Assembly (NCBI GenBank): GCA_022567295.1
Contig: JADFHE010000005.1
Coordinates: 1 to 64,000 of the forward strand
Direction: 5' to 3'
From: Pseudomonadota bacterium
Lineage (GTDB): Bacteria; Pseudomonadota; Gammaproteobacteria; Steroidobacterales; Woeseiaceae
DNA length: 64,000 bases
Shown: positions 20,150 through 28,409 of the stretch, in pieces
How the letters are laid out: the number at the start of each line of letters is the position of its first letter
Position numbering within the stretch: position 1 is the first letter of the stretch
Program-made: the position numbers and the translations under genes
The notes under the pieces: model-generated
What the model was told of the DNA's origin: nothing
Databases searched by the model: none
Seen by the model: the letters and a program-made list of their open reading frames with translations, nothing else

Positions 20150-21625
20150 ATGGCAACTCCCGAATATAAACTCGCGTTCGACGGTGGCTGGGAATACGAT
20201 CCGGCGCCAGAAAGTACGGACCACATCAGCGTCAGGAAACGCTACGGGCTTTTCATTAACGGTGAATTTGTTGCGCCAGAAAAAGGCCGCTACTTTGACA
20301 CCATTAATCCGGCGAACGAAGAAAAGCTAAGTCGTGTCGCCGACGCCAGCGAGGCCGATGTGGACAAAGCCGTGCGAGCGGCGCGAGAGGCATACCGCAC
20401 AACCTGGGGTCGCATGAAGCCGGCGGAGCGCGGCAAATATATATACCGCATTGCTCGAATTATGCAGGAGCGGTCCCGGGAATTCTCAGTCATCGAGTCG
20501 CTTGATGGCGGCAAGCCGATTCGCGAATCGCGCGACGTGGACATACCGCTCGCTGCCGCGCACTTCTTTTATTACGCGGGTTGGGCGGACAAGCTCGAAT
20601 ACGCGTTTCCCGGTCGCTCTGCAAAGCCCCTCGGCGTTGCGGGCCAGATCATCCCGTGGAACTTCCCTTTGCTGATGGCGGCCTGGAAGATCGCGCCAGC
20701 ACTGGCCTGTGGCAACACCGTGGTATTGAAGCCTGCCGAAACAACACCGCTAACGGCGCTGAAACTTGCAGAAGTCATTGCGGAAGCAGGCTTGCCGCCT
20801 GGAGTCGTCAATATTGTGACGGGCGCAGGCAAAACCGGAGCGGCGCTAGTGCAGCATCCCGGCATAGACAAGATTGCGTTTACGGGCTCGACCAACGTCG
20901 GTCGCATCATTCAAAAAGCCCTTGCCGGAACAAACAAGAAATACACGCTTGAGCTCGGCGGCAAAGCAGCGAACATCATATTTGCGGATGCCGCTATCGA
21001 CCAGGCCGTTGAAGGCATTGTCAATGCAATCTTCTTTAACCAGGGACACGTCTGTTGCGCGGGCTCACGACTATTGGTGCAGGAATCCGTGGCCGACGAG
21101 GTCATCGCAAAATTAAAGGACCGGATGGAGACTCTGATCGTCGGCGACCCACTGGACAAGAATACCGATATCGGCGCGATCAACTCAATGATGCAGCTTG
21201 AAAAGATCCAGTCGTACCTGAAGATCGGCAAGGCGGAAGGTGCCGAGATGCATCAGAGCTCCTGTCGCCTTCCCAAGCGAGGCTATTGGTGTCGACCGAC
21301 GATATTTACCGGTGTATCGCAGTCAAATCGCGTCGTGCAGGAGGAGATATTCGGGCCGGTACTCGCCATTCAAACGTTTCGTCATCACGACGAGGCAGTG
21401 ATGAAGGCCAATAACACACCGTACGGACTGTCCGGTGGTATCTGGACTGACAAGGGGGCGAAGATTTTCAAGATTACTCAGAGTTTGCGCGCGGGTGTGA
21501 TTTGGGCCAACACCTTTAACAAGTTCGACCCGACGTCACCGTTCGGCGGCTATAAGGAAAGCGGCGTCGGACGAGAAGGCGGGCTGCACGGTCTTGACGC
21601 CTACGTGAAACTGGGAGCGCAATGA
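20150..21625 (+). CDS. NAD(P)-dependent aldehyde dehydrogenase, catalytic partner
   Basis: Probably oxidises acetaldehyde from DeoC to acetate. ATG 20150 is preferred, because the upstream open frame overlaps deoC and encodes no family sequence. Catalytic residues are intact: Asn171 in IIPWNFPLLM, Glu268 in LELGGK and Cys302 in NQGHVCCAGSR; 491 residues is full length. Its stop overlaps the ATG of a short, catalytically incomplete ALDH homologue. The pair, about 780 residues together, resembles ALDH16, where an active domain is fused to a vestigial one. The ribosome site follows the repeat fragment, AGGACAGG about 11 nt before the start. Confidence 0.93.
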   Translation: MATPEYKLAFDGGWEYDPAPESTDHISVRKRYGLFINGEFVAPEKGRYFDTINPANEEKLSRVADASEADVDKAVRAAREAYRTTWGRMKPAERGKYIYRIARIMQERSREFSVIESLDGGKPIRESRDVDIPLAAAHFFYYAGWADKLEYAFPGRSAKPLGVAGQIIPWNFPLLMAAWKIAPALACGNTVVLKPAETTPLTALKLAEVIAEAGLPPGVVNIVTGAGKTGAALVQHPGIDKIAFTGSTNVGRIIQKALAGTNKKYTLELGGKAANIIFADAAIDQAVEGIVNAIFFNQGHVCCAGSRLLVQESVADEVIAKLKDRMETLIVGDPLDKNTDIGAINSMMQLEKIQSYLKIGKAEGAEMHQSSCRLPKRGYWCRPTIFTGVSQSNRVVQEEIFGPVLAIQTFRHHDEAVMKANNTPYGLSGGIWTDKGAKIFKITQSLRAGVIWANTFNKFDPTSPFGGYKESGVGREGGLHGLDAYVKLGAQ

Positions 21626-22497
21626 TGTCTGCAAAAAAAAACCGACGCATCGCTGTCGCCAAGACCTACAAAATTTACATCGGCGGCAAGTTTCCGCGTA
21701 CCGAGTCAGGACGGTACTTTACGCTTGAGGACAAGCAAGGCAATGTTATCGCCAACCTGTGCCGCAGCAGCCGCAAGGATTTCCGCAATGCAGTTGTCGC
21801 TGCCAGAAAAGCGCAGCCGGGGTGGGCAAAAGCCAGCGCTTACCTGCGCGGTCAGATTCTATACCGGACCGCTGAAATGCTGGAGGGTCGACGCGAGCAG
21901 TTCGTTGCTGAACTCGTGTTACAGGCGTCGACGCAACGTGCGGCTGAACAGGAGGTCGATCTCTCCATCGATCGGCTGATCTATTTTGCCGGCTGGACCG
22001 ACAAGTACCAGCAAGTATTCAGCGCTGTTAATCCCGTGAACTCGTCGCACTTCAACTTTTCCGTACTCGAACCGACCGGCGTCGTGTCGATGTTGGTGCC
22101 CGATAGCAGTAGCTTGCTTGGCCTGATCTCGAATGTCGCACCGGCGATTGCTGGTGGCAATACCTGTATTGCGCTGGCGTCCGAAAGTAAACCGTTATGT
22201 GCGGTAAGTTTTGCCGAGGTGTTGCACGCCGCAGATGTGCCGGGCGGTGTCGTTAATATACTGACCGGGTTCCGCTCGGAGCTGACGGAGTTCTTCGCGT
22301 CGCATATGGATGTGAATGCTGTCATCTACTGCGACGGCGGCAAAGCCGTGGCGAAGACAGTGCAGGAATTGGCTGCCAATAACATCAAGCGCGTCATTGC
22401 TCGCAGTCGCATGGATTGGTCAGGTGATGCCGAGAATCCCTATCTGATTCGCGATACGCAGGAAGTCAAAACGACCTGGCATCCGATAGGAAATTGA
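21622..22497 (+). CDS. Vestigial ALDH-like protein (ALDH16 C-domain-like), no catalytic cysteine
   Basis: The 291-residue protein follows the N-terminal half of an aldehyde dehydrogenase: KIYIGGKFPRTESGRYF, then ARKAQPGWAKASAYLRGQILYR, LIYFAGWTDKYQQ, and a degenerate cofactor stretch LEPTGVVSMLVPDSS where an active enzyme has PWNFP. It ends after the region equivalent to the Rossmann domain. No glutamate motif, no GxxCCAGSR motif and no catalytic domain follow, and the reading frame closes cleanly with no remnant downstream, so this is not a recent frameshift. Known ALDH16 proteins carry such a non-catalytic second domain in cis; here it is a separate gene overlapping by ATGA. Probably a structural partner of the ALDH at 20150. 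Confidence 0.85.
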   Translation: MMSAKKNRRIAVAKTYKIYIGGKFPRTESGRYFTLEDKQGNVIANLCRSSRKDFRNAVVAARKAQPGWAKASAYLRGQILYRTAEMLEGRREQFVAELVLQASTQRAAEQEVDLSIDRLIYFAGWTDKYQQVFSAVNPVNSSHFNFSVLEPTGVVSMLVPDSSSLLGLISNVAPAIAGGNTCIALASESKPLCAVSFAEVLHAADVPGGVVNILTGFRSELTEFFASHMDVNAVIYCDGGKAVAKTVQELAANNIKRVIARSRMDWSGDAENPYLIRDTQEVKTTWHPIGN

Positions 22498-22503
22498 GTC
22501 GGC

Positions 22504-23481
22504 TCATTTGAAATCATCGAGCAGGCCTTTCTCGACACGGGCCCCTAGTTGCTGAATGACTTTGGTCGCACAGTAGGTACCGTATTGTGCACTTTCAGAC
22601 AAGGAGCGATCGTTCGCCCAGCCGTACAGGAAGCCAGCGGAGTAAGCGTCGCCAGCACCGGTCGAGTCCACGACTTTCTCGACGGGTGTCGCGGCCTGTT
22701 CGATCGTAACGTCGCCTTGAATAATCACAGAGCCTTTATCAGAGCGAGTGACAGCGAAAAGTTTGCCATAAGCAGCAAGTTTCCTGATCAGAGCGTCGAT
22801 GCTGTCGGTACCTAGCAAGGCGTGAATTTCATCCTCGTCGGCGACAATAATATCCGCATCTTTTCTCACGAAGGTCTCGAACGATTCGCGGTGCCGTTCG
22901 ACACAGTAAGAATCGGAAAGTGACAGTGAAACCGCGGTCCCGTTTTGCCGCGCAATCTGCGCTGCCTTGCGTGCCAGCGCAGGGCCTTCTTCGATGTCCC
23001 AGACATACCCCTCAAGCAGCATGGCTTTGGGGCTGCCGATCGTCGACTCGGTAATGTCTGCCAATTCCAGTCCCAGGCAGGCGCCGAGGTACGTCTGCAT
23101 CGTGCGCTGACCGTCTTCGGTGATCAGGATATGGCTGCGTGCCGTCGGCGCGCCATCGGCAGCAGGCTCGAGCCGAATATCCACGCCCAGCGACTGCATG
23201 TCATGATTGAATATATCGCCCAACTGATCATCGCGAACTTTGCCTATATAGGCGGCGCTACCACCCAGGTTGGCGAAGCCGGCGATCGTGTTGGCGACCG
23301 AGCCGCCGGACATTTCGGTCGCCGGGCCCATCTGCGAGTAAATTTCGCGGGCCTGAGCCTCGTCTATTAGCGTCATCGATCCCGGCGGTGCACCGACCGC
23401 GTCGAGAAACTCCTGATCGACATGCGCGAGCACGTCAACGATTGCGTTGCTGATTCCGAGCAGTTGTACGGAGTGCGTCAT
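22504..23481 (-). CDS. PfkB-family kinase, probable adenosine kinase
   Basis: Phosphorylates a nucleoside, probably adenosine to AMP, for salvage. ATG 23481 gives the natural N-terminus THSVQLLGISNAIVDVL; the frame is open 10 codons upstream. Ribokinase-family signatures are present: MSGGSVANTIAGFANLGG near residue 60 and the catalytic DSTGAGDAYSAGF near the C-terminus. 325 residues. Proteins of this type in proteobacteria are commonly annotated as adenosine kinase or sugar kinase; the surrounding purine genes favour adenosine. Converges on the ALDH16-like gene, 6 nt apart, and is divergent from the DUF4956 gene. Confidence 0.85.
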   Translation of the reverse strand: MTHSVQLLGISNAIVDVLAHVDQEFLDAVGAPPGSMTLIDEAQAREIYSQMGPATEMSGGSVANTIAGFANLGGSAAYIGKVRDDQLGDIFNHDMQSLGVDIRLEPAADGAPTARSHILITEDGQRTMQTYLGACLGLELADITESTIGSPKAMLLEGYVWDIEEGPALARKAAQIARQNGTAVSLSLSDSYCVERHRESFETFVRKDADIIVADEDEIHALLGTDSIDALIRKLAAYGKLFAVTRSDKGSVIIQGDVTIEQAATPVEKVVDSTGAGDAYSAGFLYGWANDRSLSESAQYGTYCATKVIQQLGARVEKGLLDDFK

Positions 23482-23608
23482 CTGTCTGTCTGCTTGTTCG
23501 AGGCGGCGCATAGACTAGCATTGATGGGTAGAGTGCGCTGTCCTGATGCTATGGCGTAATCACCGGCATGGTTGTATCGTCCTTGCATCACGAATTTGGA
23601 ATACTTCC

Positions 23609-24256
23609 ATGAGACGATCCGCAAGTCTGTTGATCCCGTTGACCCTGATACTGATGTACTACGGGGCCTGGGCAGGATTGGCGTGGTTCCTGGTTGGCCG
23701 TTATCCAGTGCTGGCAGAGTACCTGCCGGTCGGCGGCATCGATCAGCTGCCGGGCGCTGATATCGATTCGTTTGAGCCGGTCTATACCAGCGTAGAGCGC
23801 AACCTCTTGACGAGCAAAGCTGCAATTCGACTGCTAATCGCGAGTATTGGCGTAATGATATTGGCGGTCCCGGTGTCATGGGCGTATTTCATAACGAGTC
23901 GTGCGCGCCGGATTGACCAGTCGTTTCTGCAAACCATCATGATTTTACCGTTGCTTGTCACGGGCATTGCAATGATCGTACTGAACAGCATCGCGCTGGC
24001 GTTCAGCCTGGCCGGTATCGTCGCCGCGGTTCGTTTTCGTTTTTCTCTCGATCAGCCGTCAGACGCGATGTATATATTCGTGGCGATCGGTATCGGTTTG
24101 GGGGCTGGGATTGGTGCGCTTGGCATTGCGTACGTTATTTCATTGTCATTCGTGCTGGCGACGCTGATTATTTGGAAACTCGAGTACGGCAAGACACTGG
24201 CCGGACCGTTTCTTACGATGTTGACGCGGCGCGACGGCGGTGAAGATGATTATTGA
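23609..24256 (+). CDS. DUF4956 membrane protein
   Basis: Integral inner-membrane protein of unknown function, 215 residues from ATG 23609 (the open frame starts earlier but that part lacks family similarity). Predicted membrane segments lie at about 6-28, 75-98, 113-135 and 150-180. The family hallmark is VAAVRFRFSLDQPSDAMYIFVAIGIGLGAG, whose core RFR-x-S-L-x-x-P-x-D-A is the conserved DUF4956 block. In other genomes this family often neighbours VTC-type polyphosphate polymerases and CotH-like kinases; a CotH-like gene lies at 25254-26303. Starts a plus-strand pair with the next gene, 30 nt away. Confidence 0.8.
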   Translation: MRRSASLLIPLTLILMYYGAWAGLAWFLVGRYPVLAEYLPVGGIDQLPGADIDSFEPVYTSVERNLLTSKAAIRLLIASIGVMILAVPVSWAYFITSRARRIDQSFLQTIMILPLLVTGIAMIVLNSIALAFSLAGIVAAVRFRFSLDQPSDAMYIFVAIGIGLGAGIGALGIAYVISLSFVLATLIIWKLEYGKTLAGPFLTMLTRRDGGEDDY

Positions 24257-24286
24257 GATACCGATGGGCCGGCGGCAATTTTCCGA

Positions 24287-25270
24287 ATGACACTCGACGA
24301 TACCAGCAATCGCAGCTTGCTTCTGGTTCACGGTCGCGACTTCAAGCCGGTGGAAGAGGCCTATATGGACCTTTCGATGGCGGCGATTCGTGCGGGTATC
24401 GAGCGAGATTTTCCGAGTCAATTGGACTCGTTCGACAACATGCAGAAGAGCAGCGCCTGGTATGGCGATCTGAATGCCGAGATACTTCTCGCATGTGGTA
24501 AGAATTATGACGAGCGTCTTGATATAGGAGATCGTCGCAACGCGCTCACTGCATTGCGCGAAGTCGGGATACGCAAGAAATTTGGCATTCGGCAGTACGA
24601 TCAATTGCCGGGAAAATCGGCCGTTCCAGAAGCTATCGTTGACGTTCTGGCACCGGTGCTCGGCGCCATCGGTTTCTTTTTGCAGTTGATAGGATTGATG
24701 TGCAGGGACTTCGCGCGGTATTTCGATCACAAATCAGACTACGCGACGAAAGTTCGCCAGCGGCTGAGGGACCGCCTGTGCGAATTGCTCGACAGAGGCG
24801 ATCGCATCGTTTTGATATCGCATGGCACAGGCAGCGTTGTTGCCTACGATGTGCTCTGGCAGTTGTCGCACGACCCGGACTTCAAGGAAAAATACGGCGA
24901 CAAGAAAATAGAGGTTTGGTTGACGCTCGGGGCGCCGCTGGGGGACTCCAGTATTCGCAAGCGCTTACTCGGGGCGAAGGAGAAGCCGTCGACCAAGTTT
25001 CCTGTCAATGTGATTGCCTGGCATAACGTCTCCGCAGAAGATGATTACACTTGCCACGACAATACGTGCGCCGACGACTTCAAAATGATGATGCAACAAC
25101 GAGTGGTCAGTGCAGTACACGATTACAGGGTTTTTAATCTCGCGGTTCGCTACGGAAAATCGAACCCACACAGTTCAATCGGTTATTATATTCACCCGCG
25201 CACATCGAAAATACTCGCCGATTGGCTGCGGGTGAGCGACATGGAATCGACGCCTAAATACACTTTTTGA
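24287..25270 (+). CDS. Alpha/beta-hydrolase-like protein lacking the nucleophile serine
   Basis: 327 residues, no signal peptide. It begins with a typical hydrolase strand and turn, LLLVHGRDFKP (an HG oxyanion-like motif), has a hydrophobic segment at about 118-138, and carries RIVLISHGTGSVVAYDVLW at about 173-191. The nucleophile elbow expected as G/S-H-S-x-G reads S-H-G-T-G, so the serine position is glycine (Gly180), with Ser183 three residues later. Later blocks include LTLGAPLGDSS and VIAWHNVSAEDD. It may be non-catalytic or use a shifted residue. Its last 17 bases overlap the convergent CotH-like gene. No specific function can be assigned. Confidence 0.7.
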   Translation: MTLDDTSNRSLLLVHGRDFKPVEEAYMDLSMAAIRAGIERDFPSQLDSFDNMQKSSAWYGDLNAEILLACGKNYDERLDIGDRRNALTALREVGIRKKFGIRQYDQLPGKSAVPEAIVDVLAPVLGAIGFFLQLIGLMCRDFARYFDHKSDYATKVRQRLRDRLCELLDRGDRIVLISHGTGSVVAYDVLWQLSHDPDFKEKYGDKKIEVWLTLGAPLGDSSIRKRLLGAKEKPSTKFPVNVIAWHNVSAEDDYTCHDNTCADDFKMMMQQRVVSAVHDYRVFNLAVRYGKSNPHSSIGYYIHPRTSKILADWLRVSDMESTPKYTF

Positions 25271-26303
25271 TGAACGCGCTGTTGACCTGTCGTTCGGATC
25301 CTATCGCTTTGTAGAAATCCTCGAGATAGTCAAGCATCCGTTTCCCGGATCTCTTGGAGAAAATCTCAAAGTCATTGATAAGCGCCGTTATCGTCTCTCG
25401 CTTCGCGTTGAACCCGGTAAATGTGGCGGGCAATTGCTTGTTGTTGACGCATCGGCCGCGATAAAGCCTCTGTCTGACGTTGCGCAGTCTGAATCGCTCA
25501 TTGGGCCCCGCGTGTGGTGCATTGACTAATCCCGATTGGTCGAAATCGTACGGGATAGCATAAATCAACTCGTCCTCATTGCCGAATAGAACGTGATTGT
25601 GACAACAGGGCCGCCCCGGGGCTGCTTTGATCATCGAAAAATCCGTATTTCCGATCAGATAGTGGTACACCGAAATCAGGTTGGTGTACTCAGAGTTCAG
25701 GGCACTGACACGAGTTCCCGGGATTTCGAGAAGGGCCTTGTCCAATCGCTTTGCCAGTCGATCTTTGTGTTCAATGACAAACCCGTAGCGAACGTCGTCG
25801 CGGCGCTTTTCCTCAGCATCAACATACGTTATCTGTAGCAGGCGGACGTTGTAGCTCGCGTTCGTCATGACATTAAGAATGCGGTACGCAAGATACTCCC
25901 GCAGCAGGACCTGCATATAACGGGCCGTTCGCTGACAGTGCGTGACGAGTTTTATTTTGTCCTGCTTGTGAAACAACGTGTTCTTGGTCTGCGATGTCTT
26001 GAAATTCAATCGCAGCGGGGGAAATTTGCAAATGTGTTTCTGGCGACGAAACTTGCCACGTGTGCGTAGTTTGATATCGAACTCAACATCCAGTCCGGCG
26101 GCATCGGTGTACTGAAACTTTGCCGGGAGCTCTTCCTCGAACGGCCGTTCGGACAAGAGCGTCGAAAGAGGGGCAACGATACGTACGTTGAGGACTTCGT
26201 CGCTTTGAAACAACGGATCTGGAGCTCTCGAGTCTTCTGCCTGCGCGGGCTGGAGGATAAGGAACCACGCGACCGATACAAGTGTCCAAGGAATTACTGC
26301 CAC
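25254..26303 (-). CDS. Secreted CotH-like atypical kinase-fold protein
   Basis: 349 residues from a GTG start at 26303, preceded by GGAG 8 nt upstream. A signal peptide with AQA cleavage near residue 22 predicts export. The order of blocks resembles CotH kinases: IKLRTRGKFRR (about 78-87), the middle LLREYLAYRILNVM, then YHYLIGNTDFSM with Asn219/Asp221 as candidate catalytic loop and IPYDFDQSGLV with Asp253 and Asp255 as candidate metal site. CotH proteins phosphorylate proteins outside the cytoplasm. I rate the assignment as a distant similarity read by eye. It lies between the hydrolase-like gene (3' ends overlap) and the divergent phosphatase-kinase fusion. Confidence 0.65.
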   Translation of the reverse strand: MAVIPWTLVSVAWFLILQPAQAEDSRAPDPLFQSDEVLNVRIVAPLSTLLSERPFEEELPAKFQYTDAAGLDVEFDIKLRTRGKFRRQKHICKFPPLRLNFKTSQTKNTLFHKQDKIKLVTHCQRTARYMQVLLREYLAYRILNVMTNASYNVRLLQITYVDAEEKRRDDVRYGFVIEHKDRLAKRLDKALLEIPGTRVSALNSEYTNLISVYHYLIGNTDFSMIKAAPGRPCCHNHVLFGNEDELIYAIPYDFDQSGLVNAPHAGPNERFRLRNVRQRLYRGRCVNNKQLPATFTGFNAKRETITALINDFEIFSKRSGKRMLDYLEDFYKAIGSERQVNSAFIKKCI

Positions 26304-26390
26304 TGCTCACACTCCGTCGACGAGCGCAGAGATCGCGGGGAGTCTAGCATACGGTACACTGAAGCAATCGCCTGCTACTGGAATAGCAAT

Positions 26391-28214
26391 TTGCCGCGAC
26401 AGCCCATAACTTTATTGCTGACCTTGTTGGTATTGGTTGCAGTGCTACGCCCTGCATGGTCGAGTGACTGGCGATTCGATGACGTGGACCGGGTTGTGGC
26501 AATAGCCGACATTCATGGCGCCTACGATGCCATGACGACGACATTGCAGCAGGCCGGAATTCTCAACTATGAACTGAGCTGGTCGGGTGGCAAGGCGCAC
26601 CTCGTCATTGTTGGCGATATTCTCGATCGCGGTCCCGGGTCTCGTGCAGCGATGGAACTGCTCATGCGCATTGAAGGTGAGGCGGCGATCGAGGGCGGGC
26701 GGGTACATGTGTTGATCGGCAATCACGAGGCGATGCTGCTTGAGGGAGACATGCGTTATGTCAGTGCGGCCGAATATGAGGCATTCGCTGGCGAGGTGGA
26801 TCCCGACGAGCGTGCGCGGTGGTTGGAATTATTCGCAGACCGAAAGACCGGCAGCGCCGAAGCCTTGCGCAGTGAATTCGAAAAGAAGTACCCGCCCGGA
26901 TACTTCGCCATGCGGCGGGCATTTCGTGCAGACGGTCGCTACGGTCGATGGCTGTTGAAGAAGAATATTATTGCTGTCATCAACGGCACGGCTTTCGTGC
27001 ACGGCGGCTTATCGACTGTCGTTACACAGGTCGGTCTGGATGGCGTTAACGACGACATGCAAAAGGATCTGCTCGAATACGTCGAAGTCCTCAACGTTCT
27101 GACCGACGCGGAAATCTTGCTTCCGACCGATAGCCATTACGACTACGAAGCAATACTCAATAACTACCTGCCGGCTCTGAATGAGAGCCCGGATATTCTG
27201 CGAGCGATCGCTACGGCGATACGACTGGGGAAATCGGACCTGCTGGGCGTCGACGGGCCGCTCTGGGTTCGCAGTAACGTTTCCTGCCCCGGAATTATCG
27301 AAGAGCACCGGTTGGACGCCGCGCTCGCCGCAATTGGCGCGGACCGTGTGGTGGTTGGCCATACGCCAACGCCGAAGCGCCAGGTTCTACAAAGATTTCA
27401 CGGCAAGATAATCGAGATCGACACGGGCATGCTGAATTTCTATTACAACGGCACCGGCCATGCATTGGTATTCGAGGGTGACGTCATATCGGTAATCGAT
27501 CAATCAGGAACAGATGCGCTAGAGCCCATGGCGCACCCGCGGCGAGTTGGTCACCGCCCAGGCAATCTGACTGCATCGCAATTGCAGGAATTACTCGAGC
27601 ACGGCGAAATCGTTTCGCTTGAGAAAGGCGAATCAAACACGGTAGTCAAGGTCAGCAATGGCGAACAGACGGTCAGCGCCGTTTTCAACAAGCGTAAAGG
27701 CCGAAGTTTTTATCCCGGTGTCGCGGCATTTCGCATGGACAGATTGCTCGAACTCGACATGGTACCGGTCACCGTCGTGCGCGAAGTCGATGGCCACGAC
27801 GGAACGCTGCAGTTCATGCCGGACAACAAATCGAATGAAGTCGAACGTTCGGCCTCAGGACAGGGCGGAGGGGCGTCATGTGCGATTACGGATCAGTGGG
27901 CCGCAATGTATGTTTTTGACGTGTTGATCTACAACGAAGGACGATCACAGCATCGCATGATGTACGACCGTTCGTCATGGCGACTGATGCTGAGTGAGCA
28001 TGATCGCGCCTTCGCTAACAGCAAAGGCCGGCCCGCCCACCTGAAGAATGCGGCGTTGCCGGTCAGTCCAGGCTGGAAGCGCGCACTGTCGGCGCTGACT
28101 GACGAACTGCTCGAGGAGCAGTTTGGTGATGTTCTCGACAAACGCCGACTGCGTGCTCTGGCGGCGCGCCGGGATGAGCTCATTTCTGCCCCGAGCGCGC
28201 GATCAAAAAAGTAG
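26391..28214 (+). CDS. Exported PPP-type phosphatase fused to an atypical-kinase-like domain
   Basis: 607 residues from an in-frame TTG at 26391, chosen because it directly precedes a signal-anchor (PITLLLTLLVLVAVLRPAWS); the frame stays open to 26205 but would then run antisense into the neighbouring gene. Metallophosphatase motifs: AIADIHGAY (Asp40, His42), VGDILDRG (Asp76, Asp79), IGNHEA (111-114), VVGHTP (His324). A second module at about 403-590 has FNKRKGRSFYPGVAAFRMDRLLELDM as a possible N-lobe, then Asp510-x4-Asn515 in DVLIYNEGR and Asp538 in LSEHDRAF, an arrangement like catalytic and metal residues of FAM20/CotH/PI-kinase-like folds. Start codon and kinase call are both tentative; the phosphatase call is firm. 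Confidence 0.78.
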   Translation: MPRQPITLLLTLLVLVAVLRPAWSSDWRFDDVDRVVAIADIHGAYDAMTTTLQQAGILNYELSWSGGKAHLVIVGDILDRGPGSRAAMELLMRIEGEAAIEGGRVHVLIGNHEAMLLEGDMRYVSAAEYEAFAGEVDPDERARWLELFADRKTGSAEALRSEFEKKYPPGYFAMRRAFRADGRYGRWLLKKNIIAVINGTAFVHGGLSTVVTQVGLDGVNDDMQKDLLEYVEVLNVLTDAEILLPTDSHYDYEAILNNYLPALNESPDILRAIATAIRLGKSDLLGVDGPLWVRSNVSCPGIIEEHRLDAALAAIGADRVVVGHTPTPKRQVLQRFHGKIIEIDTGMLNFYYNGTGHALVFEGDVISVIDQSGTDALEPMAHPRRVGHRPGNLTASQLQELLEHGEIVSLEKGESNTVVKVSNGEQTVSAVFNKRKGRSFYPGVAAFRMDRLLELDMVPVTVVREVDGHDGTLQFMPDNKSNEVERSASGQGGGASCAITDQWAAMYVFDVLIYNEGRSQHRMMYDRSSWRLMLSEHDRAFANSKGRPAHLKNAALPVSPGWKRALSALTDELLEEQFGDVLDKRRLRALAARRDELISAPSARSKK

Positions 28215-28332
28215 ATCACACCGGCTTCGGTCGCCCCCAACGTATCGGTGGTCGGCAAGATTCGTGTGCTGGATTTGAGAATTCGTCGCCGCGAGACGTT
28301 CTTGCTGCTCTGCGCTGGAGGCACCTAAGTTG

Positions 28333-28364
28333 TTGATATTCGGCACAACGTAACACAGTATAAT
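28333..28364 (+). promoter_or_regulatory. Candidate promoter of the purine catabolic operon
   Basis: The 195-nt gap 28215-28409 has no gene. It contains a perfect TATAAT (28359-28364) 45 nt before hiuH. The best -35-like hexamer, TTGATA (28333-28338), sits at a long 20-nt spacing, so either the promoter depends on an activator or the -35 is different. Confidence 0.4.
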
Positions 28365-28409
28365 CAATGCCATCCGCGATTCCGAAGCAAAGCAGATGAT
28401 GAGGACCGA

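Noticed and set aside
21622-22497. Short ALDH as a recent pseudogene
   Set aside because: The frame ends cleanly, no catalytic-domain remnant follows, and length matches the vestigial domain of ALDH16; a functional partner is more likely.
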